From: Acidobacteriota bacterium
GTDB lineage: Bacteria; Acidobacteriota; Terriglobia; Acidiferrales; UBA7541
Length of the DNA stretch: 64,000 nucleotides
Direction: 5' to 3'
NCBI GenBank assembly: GCA_003224055.1
Contig: QHYE01000067.1
Span: forward strand, 1-64,000
The position numbers and the translations under genes were made by a program. The notes beneath the pieces were generated by a model that saw only the letters and a program-made list of their open reading frames with translations, did no database searches and was not told the DNA's origin. Within the stretch, counting starts at the first letter, position 1; every line of letters begins with the position of its first letter. Of the stretch, positions 59,648 to 64,000 are shown piece after piece.

Positions 59648-60064
59648 TCACCTTTGCCTGGCAGGCTCCTTGATCCGCGAGTCCGGAACTCCAAGGGCCG
59701 GAGTTGGACTTGCGAGCTTCACGCAATTGCGGCCGGCCTCCTTTGCTGCGTAGAGAGCAATGTCCGCTTCACGAAGAAGTTCCTCGACCGACCGTGTGCC
59801 CCATTGATGACTGAGCAGCAGCCCCAGGCTCATCGTGACGGGAACCGGACCGGTGGAAGTTTGCACGGGGCGCTGGGCGATGGTATTCCGGATTTCTTCC
59901 GTGCGTGCAACGGCGAAGGCTGGGGCGCAATTATTCAGGACAATGAGAAACTCCTCGCCGCCGTAGCGCCCGACAAAATCGTAGGAACGCACGGAGGCCA
60001 GCAAGCGTTTTGAGGTTTCCCGCAAGAGCTCATCCCCAATGAGGTGGCCGAAGGTATCGTTCAC
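59648..60064 (-). pseudogene. 3' half of an interrupted REC-GGDEF diguanylate cyclase
   Basis: 138 codons continuing, in the same frame, the response-regulator gene at 60068-60619 after an in-frame TAA (60070-60068). It contains 'VNDTFGHLIGDELLRE', the signature 'RYGGEEFLIVL' (GGEEF active site) and 'ADIALYAAKEAGRNCVK', the end of a GGDEF domain. Together the two halves would form a normal REC-GGDEF protein that makes cyclic di-GMP. On its own this half lacks the first metal-binding Asp (DIDHF) and the fold start. A GTG at 60064 could restart translation, but a working cyclase is unlikely. Confidence 0.8.
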
Positions 60065-60067
60065 ATC

Positions 60068-60619
60068 TTAGAAATGATCAATGTCGCAGAGAATGATGAC
60101 GGTAGTGGCATTCTCGCGATGGGAACGGGAAAGCTCACGTTCCAGCAACTCCAGGATCACGGCACGGTTCCAAAGTGTTGTAAGCGCGTCATGCGACGCC
60201 TTGAATCGCATCTCTTCCCGCGCTTCGACCAGCCGGTTTTCGAGACCGAGAATCCGCAATCCCGTGCGCAAGCGCGTTTTCAGTTCCTCGGGGTCGAAGG
60301 GCTTCGTTAAGTAGTCATCGGCCCCAGACTCCAGACCAGCAATGACATCTTCTTTTGCTTCCTTCGATGTGATCAGCACCATGTAGACGTAGGATTGTTC
60401 CTTGCGTTTACGGACTTCGCGGCAAACTCCCGGCCCATCGAGTTCGGGCATGAGCCAGTCCAGCAACGCCAGCCTGGGTCCATCTGGGGTGCAAATCTGG
60501 TCCGCCGCCTGGCGGCCATTTTCGACGGCGATCACCTCATAGCCTGCGCGCTCCCGCGTGCTTTGGAGGAGCCGCCGCGACATTGCTTCGTCATCAGCAA
60601 TCAGGATTTTCACTTGCAC
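60068..60619 (-). CDS. Response regulator receiver protein (5' part of an interrupted REC-GGDEF protein)
   Basis: 183-residue product. The receiver domain (about 1-125) has the acidic pocket 'LIADDE' (D9, D10), phospho-acceptor D54 in 'ALLDWLMPELDG', T84 in 'LITSKE' and K106 in 'YLTKPFD'. From about 138 a GGDEF domain begins ('HDALTTLWNRAVILELLERE') but ends at 'CDIDHF' in TAA, where a Lys codon is expected. The receiver could still take phosphate. It overlaps the stop of the HPt gene upstream by 10 nt, so the two are co-translated and probably a phosphorelay pair. Confidence 0.85.
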   Translation of the reverse strand: MQVKILIADDEAMSRRLLQSTRERAGYEVIAVENGRQAADQICTPDGPRLALLDWLMPELDGPGVCREVRKRKEQSYVYMVLITSKEAKEDVIAGLESGADDYLTKPFDPEELKTRLRTGLRILGLENRLVEAREEMRFKASHDALTTLWNRAVILELLERELSRSHRENATTVIILCDIDHF

Positions 60620-61008
60620 ACCTCTGCCATGCAGACGTCCAATTGCGGCAGAAGCTTGTCGACATCGTTCTGGAACACGACAAAGGCTTCTTGAAAACCC
60701 AATGTTTCGTTCTTGCGGCCCATCTGCTCGAGGCGAGCGGCTGTGGCGGCTGCCTGGGAAGCCGCGAGATTGGAGAGCATGCCCCTCAAGGTGTGTGCAG
60801 CTGTAGCGACGAGGTCTCCATCTTTCGCTTCTACTGCTTCGCGCAAGGTAAGAAGTTGGCGCGGAAAATCCTCTTTGAAGATCGTAAGAAGGTCGCGGAG
60901 CAGCTCACGATCGTTCTCGACGCGTGCGAGCAGTTCCTGATGATCAAAAATGAGAGGGGTCAATTTTTTTCGCTTTCTTCGCGGTCTGCTCCATTCTGGG
61001 CCCCGCAT
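60610..61008 (-). CDS. Histidine phosphotransfer (HPt) domain protein
   Basis: 132-residue four-helix HPt protein. The phospho-accepting histidine is H72 in 'ATAAHTLRGMLSNLAA'. The domain starts at about residue 16 ('LTPLIFDHQELLARVENDRE') in a style seen at the ends of hybrid histidine kinases, but no kinase is attached. The start (MRGPEWSRPRRKRKK) is doubtful: an ATG 10 nt further in reads MEQTAKKAKK in another frame into a run of seven A, so a one-base indel may have shifted the true start. It donates phosphate presumably to the receiver at 60068-60619. The gap 61009-61283 holds nothing I can name. Confidence 0.8.
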   Translation of the reverse strand: MRGPEWSRPRRKRKKLTPLIFDHQELLARVENDRELLRDLLTIFKEDFPRQLLTLREAVEAKDGDLVATAAHTLRGMLSNLAASQAAATAARLEQMGRKNETLGFQEAFVVFQNDVDKLLPQLDVCMAEVCK

Positions 61009-61283
61009 TCTTTGTCAGCCTCGGCCAACTGCCTCGTTGCCGAGAATGATTTCCTTTGTTGTCGGCGAAGACAGAACACAAGAGTTCCCCGAGGGACAAG
61101 GGCACGCCTGTGCCCACCTACACGGCCAATTATCCTTCTAGGTGATTGATTAGAAGCGAGTTCAACGCGAGGTTCTTAGGAAGCGAAACAGCAGAAGTAC
61201 CCGTACTGGAACAATTCTTCAAAAACGGTTCAATTTGAAACGATTCGTTGATTCGGCATCCGGGCACATGAGAACAAAGAATC

Positions 61284-61360
61284 TGGAGGCGCGGGTGGGA
61301 TTCGAACCCACGAATGGAGGTTTTGCAGACCTCTCCCTTGGGCCACTTGGGTACCGCGCC
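61284..61360 (-). tRNA. tRNA-Cys (GCA)
   Basis: Regular cloverleaf on the minus strand: acceptor GGCGCGG/CCGCGCC, anticodon stem GAGGT/ACCTC with loop CTGCAAA (anticodon GCA), T arm GTGGG-TTCGAAT-CCCAC, discriminator T and encoded CCA. Unlike the copy at 31274 it has a complete anticodon arm. Confidence 0.95.
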
Positions 61361-61429
61361 GAATCTTTAAGTATAGCAAATCTCCCAGGACTCACCGGGT
61401 AAGGCAACCGGCGGCAACATTTTCCATTT

Positions 61430-62464
61430 CTACTTTTTCTCAGCGGGCGCAGGAGGGGCAATTTTCGCTTCGCGCAGGAAGCGTGCAGCTTCTTCCGGCG
61501 GCGTGGGATTGATGTAAAAGCCGGTGCCCCACTCAAAGCCCGCCACTTTGGTCAGCTTCGGGATGATTTCGATATGCCAGTGGTAGTGATCGTTGATCTC
61601 TTCGCCGATCGGCGAAGTATGGATCATAAAGTTGTATGCCGGACGATCCAGAACGACATCCAGGCGCATGAGCGTGTCCTTCAGCATGCGCGCCAAGCTG
61701 GCGTACATCGAGCTCTGGTTGTTTTCGTAGGAGGACCCATGCGCCTTGGGCAGCAGCCACATCTCAAACGGGAACCGCGAGGCGTACGGGGCCAGCGTGA
61801 TGAAATGTTCGTTTTCACCTACTATGCGCTCGCCGGTATCGCGTTCCTGGCGGATGATGTCGCAGAAAATACAGCGCTCTTTCTCATCGTAATAGTGCCA
61901 ACTGCTATCCACTTCTTCGCGCACGCGCCGCGGAACGATGGGAAGCGCAATCAGCTGAGAATGCGGGTGCTCCAGGGAGGCGCCGGCGGCTTCCCCGTGA
62001 TTCTTGAAAATCAGAACGTAGCGGAAGCGCTTGTCGTTTTTCAGGTCCAGCATGCGGTCGCGGTACCCCCACAGCACATCTTCCACCGCGCGTTCCGGCA
62101 GCGTGGCAAGCGAAGCGGCGTGCTCCGGAGATTCGATGATCACTTCGTGCGCGCCAATTCCGTTCATTTTGTCGAACAGCCCTTCGCCTTCGCGGTCCAG
62201 TTCACCCTCGATGCCTAGTGCCGGAAATTTGTTGGGGACCACGCGAATACTCCAACCCGGTGTGTTGGCGCCGCCACCGTTGCGTCCATAGACAAGAATC
62301 TCCGGGGGCGTCTTGGATTCATTCCCAACGCAGAACGGACAATTCTTTGCATCCGTGGCGACCACGCTTTCGCGCAGAAATTCGTTCGGCCGTTTTCCGC
62401 GTTCCGTCGAAATGATTACCCACCGGCCCGTGATCGGGTCTTTCCGCAACTCTGGCAATTCCAT
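61430..62464 (-). CDS. galT: Galactose-1-phosphate uridylyltransferase
   Basis: 344-residue HIT-superfamily enzyme of the Leloir pathway that exchanges UMP between UDP-glucose and galactose-1-phosphate. 'ELRKDPITGRWVIISTERGK' opens the fold, zinc-type cysteines are C42 and C45 ('NCPFC'), and the active site is 'SLEHPHSQL' (HPHSQ 166-170, nucleophile H168). 'NDHYHWHIEIIPKLT' is the second histidine triad. The length is normal. No galK or galE is in the window. Some close relatives act on other sugar phosphates, so the substrate is probable rather than certain. Confidence 0.9.
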   Translation of the reverse strand: MELPELRKDPITGRWVIISTERGKRPNEFLRESVVATDAKNCPFCVGNESKTPPEILVYGRNGGGANTPGWSIRVVPNKFPALGIEGELDREGEGLFDKMNGIGAHEVIIESPEHAASLATLPERAVEDVLWGYRDRMLDLKNDKRFRYVLIFKNHGEAAGASLEHPHSQLIALPIVPRRVREEVDSSWHYYDEKERCIFCDIIRQERDTGERIVGENEHFITLAPYASRFPFEMWLLPKAHGSSYENNQSSMYASLARMLKDTLMRLDVVLDRPAYNFMIHTSPIGEEINDHYHWHIEIIPKLTKVAGFEWGTGFYINPTPPEEAARFLREAKIAPPAPAEKK

Positions 62465-62564
62465 CCTCCTCGAACGTGTTCCTGGCAGCTCCGCAGGGAC
62501 CGCTAATAGGCTTCAAATTGTACCGCGTCTAGCGTTGCTGTGAAGGTGTTCCTGCGATACCTTC

Positions 62565-63038
62565 CTATATTTGCGGGCTGAACGCGCCCTTGTGCAGCCG
62601 TACTTCCGGCGGCTGCCCTGGTTTGTTGTCGATCGCCACAACGTCGAACCGGCAAGGACTTTCCGGCGTGCGACGCTCGGCAAGAAATCGCTGCGCCGTG
62701 CGAATGACGATGCGTTGCTTTTCCCTGGTTACACTAAGTTCCGGCAACGCCGGCGACTCCTCTCGCACTGTACGGGTTCGAACTTCCACAAAGGCAAGTG
62801 TATCGCCATCGAAACCGACCAAATCGAGTTCGCCCTTTATGCCTCGCGGGGTGTAATTTCTCGCTACGAACACATACCCGTTCCGCCGCAAATACCAATA
62901 CGCATAAGTCTCCCCGCGCACTCCGGTGCGCCGGGCTTCCAACTTTTTCGCATCGCTGGAAAGACCTTCTTCTTCGCGCAAGCCGCGACGCGCCGCCCAG
63001 CGCACCGCCCGAAACATCAAACTTGAAAAGATCGGCAT
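62565..63038 (-). CDS. yraN: YraN/UPF0102-family endonuclease-like protein
   Basis: 157-residue protein with the PD-(D/E)XK-like core 'GETYAYWYLRRNGYVFVARN', 'GIKGELDLVGFDGDTLAFVE' and 'VRTR', i.e. the E-xn-D-xn-E-x-R pattern (usually K) of the family. Members are linked to DNA processing or repair without a firm reaction. Here the usual KTR/KAR reads VRTR, a small departure. It is single, between galT and the aminotransferase on the same strand. Confidence 0.87.
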   Translation of the reverse strand: MPIFSSLMFRAVRWAARRGLREEEGLSSDAKKLEARRTGVRGETYAYWYLRRNGYVFVARNYTPRGIKGELDLVGFDGDTLAFVEVRTRTVREESPALPELSVTREKQRIVIRTAQRFLAERRTPESPCRFDVVAIDNKPGQPPEVRLHKGAFSPQI

Positions 63039-63079
63039 GCTTCCTTCACCGGCAATTCACATTTTCCGCGCAGTATAAA

Positions 63080-63122
63080 CAAAAATCCCGCGGCTGCCAT
63101 CATTCTTCTTTGCAGCCGCGGG
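63080..63122 (-). terminator. Rho-independent terminator after the aminotransferase gene
   Basis: 11-bp perfect stem CCCGCGGCTGC (63087-63097) / GCAGCCGCGGG (63112-63122), 14-nt loop; on the minus strand it is followed by ATTTTTGTTT. Confidence 0.88.
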
Positions 63123-63144
63123 AATTCCTTCATACGATGCTGGT

Positions 63145-64000
63145 TCAGATCTTCTTTTCAGCCTCGCGGAAGCAATCTTCGAGTGTTTGAATCGCGAAGT
63201 CGGCCTGTTCCTGATCGATCAAGAGGGGCGGCGACATGCGAATGGAGTTCTCGCCCGAACTGAGCACCAATACTCCCTTGTGGAACGCCTTGCTGATCAC
63301 CGCGTCCCGCAAATCGGCTGCCTTTTCCTTGGTCTTCTGATCGCGCACGATTTCAATGCCGATCATCAGTCCCTTGCCGCGCACATCGCCGACAACCTTG
63401 AAGCGGCTTGGCCAATCGTTGATGCGCCCGAAAATGTAGCCGCCCATCTTGCGAGCGTTCTCCATGTATCCGCCTTCGATCAGGTCCATCGTGGCCATCG
63501 CCGAAGCGATGCATACCGGGTTGCCGCCATATGTGCTGCCATGCGATCCCGGCTTCCACCGCATCACGCTTTCCTTTGCGATGAACGCGCTCAACGGCAT
63601 GCCGCTGGCAATGCCCTTCGCCGTGCACAGGATGTCCGGCTCGATGCCCGCGTGTTCATAGGACCACCACTTTCCGGTGCGTCCCATGCCCGATTGCACC
63701 TCGTCTACGATGAGCATAATCCCGTGGCGGTTGCAGATGCGCTGCAATTCCTGCAGAAAAAATGCCGGCGCGGGAACGAACCCGCCTTCGCCTTGAATCG
63801 GCTCGATGATGATGGCGGCGATTTCCTCGGGCGCGAACAGCCGCTTGAACATCTGCTGTTCGAGGAGTTCGAGAATTTCCGTGCCGCAAGTTTCCGGCGT
63901 GTGGCCGTGCGCGCAGCGGTACGCATAAGGAAATGGAATATGTTCCACGCCGCCGAGCAGCGCGCCGAAATGCTTGCGCTGGGTATTCTTGGAAGCCGTC
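63145..64000 (-). CDS. Class-III PLP-dependent aminotransferase (acetylornithine/GABA type), 5' end cut by window edge
   Basis: At least 285 residues of a fold-type I aminotransferase. The reading frame continues upstream past 63948 to the window edge ('KNTQRKHFGALLGG' at the entry), so the start is outside. Hallmarks are 'IIEPIQGEGGF', 'IVDEVQSGMGRTGKWWSYEH' with the PLP-binding Asp, 'DILCTAKGIASGMPLSAFI' with the Schiff-base lysine, and 'GSHGSTYGGNPVCIASAMAT'. This pattern fits acetylornithine/4-aminobutyrate aminotransferases. The substrate cannot be fixed without the N-terminus. A strong terminator follows. Confidence 0.92.
   Translation of the reverse strand, partial: TASKNTQRKHFGALLGGVEHIPFPYAYRCAHGHTPETCGTEILELLEQQMFKRLFAPEEIAAIIIEPIQGEGGFVPAPAFFLQELQRICNRHGIMLIVDEVQSGMGRTGKWWSYEHAGIEPDILCTAKGIASGMPLSAFIAKESVMRWKPGSHGSTYGGNPVCIASAMATMDLIEGGYMENARKMGGYIFGRINDWPSRFKVVGDVRGKGLMIGIEIVRDQKTKEKAADLRDAVISKAFHKGVLVLSSGENSIRMSPPLLIDQEQADFAIQTLEDCFREAEKKI

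Overview
The window looks like a chromosomal segment of a GC-rich Acidobacteriota (Terriglobia/Acidoferrales-like) genome. This is inferred from family content, not from a marker gene: three very large TonB-dependent receptors with an N-terminal carboxypeptidase-regulatory-like domain, a VWFA-related protein of the acidobacterial type, several large secreted TPR proteins, FG-GAP/VCBS proteins ending in ASPIC/UnbV domains, and many Tat-exported sugar enzymes. No rRNA, CRISPR array, phage module or insertion sequence was seen. Both edges cut genes: a TonB-dependent receptor on the left and a class-III aminotransferase on the right.

Layout. 1-6.6 kb (minus strand): TonB-dependent receptor, Lgt, the small stress proteins YtxH and CsbD, and an agmatinase/APC-permease pair. 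6.6-12.2 kb (plus): PhoX-like phosphatase, a BamA/TamA-type outer-membrane protein and a PPK2 kinase. 12.4-22.4 kb: GH3 beta-glucosidase, Gfo/Idh/MocA oxidoreductase, a 1,152-residue TPR/FG-GAP/UnbV protein, an amidase and a TPR protein. 22.5-30.2 kb (plus): a TonB receptor behind a strong promoter, followed by a Tat-exported sugar isomerase/epimerase, a DUF1080 protein, a Tat-exported Gfo/Idh/MocA enzyme and a DUF983 protein, with variable hairpins in the gaps. 30.2-32.5 kb: a compositionally different patch with a Cys/His protein, an aberrant tRNA-Cys and a FemAB/GNAT-like gene. 32.7-39.5 kb (minus): a six-gene operon with two isomerase/epimerases and two GMC oxidoreductase plus gluconate-2-dehydrogenase-subunit-3 pairs. 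39.7-43.3 kb (plus): an ECF42-type sigma factor locus with three YCII/DGPF genes and a small membrane-protein gene, all preceded by the same promoter motif. 43.3-57.6 kb: an orphan sugar-binding protein, an FG-GAP/UnbV protein, a VWFA-related protein, two TPR proteins, a TonB receptor and a LacI regulator. 57.6-64 kb: tRNA-Arg, an MscS channel, small unknown genes, a two-component HPt/REC-GGDEF pair broken by an in-frame stop, tRNA-Cys, galT, yraN and the aminotransferase.

How it fits together. Carbohydrate uptake and periplasmic sugar oxidation dominate. The TonB receptors would bring in oligosaccharides or glycosides. The GMC/Gfo-Idh-MocA/DUF1080/isomerase sets look like a periplasmic keto-glycoside route, and GH3 and GalT point to conventional sugar breakdown. 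The clearest regulatory system is the ECF42 locus: the motif TGTCGA-N17-CGAC stands before a small two-helix membrane-protein gene and two YCII genes, and a one-mismatch N18 variant precedes the third YCII gene and sigma factor. This makes the small membrane protein a candidate new member of an ECF42 regulon.
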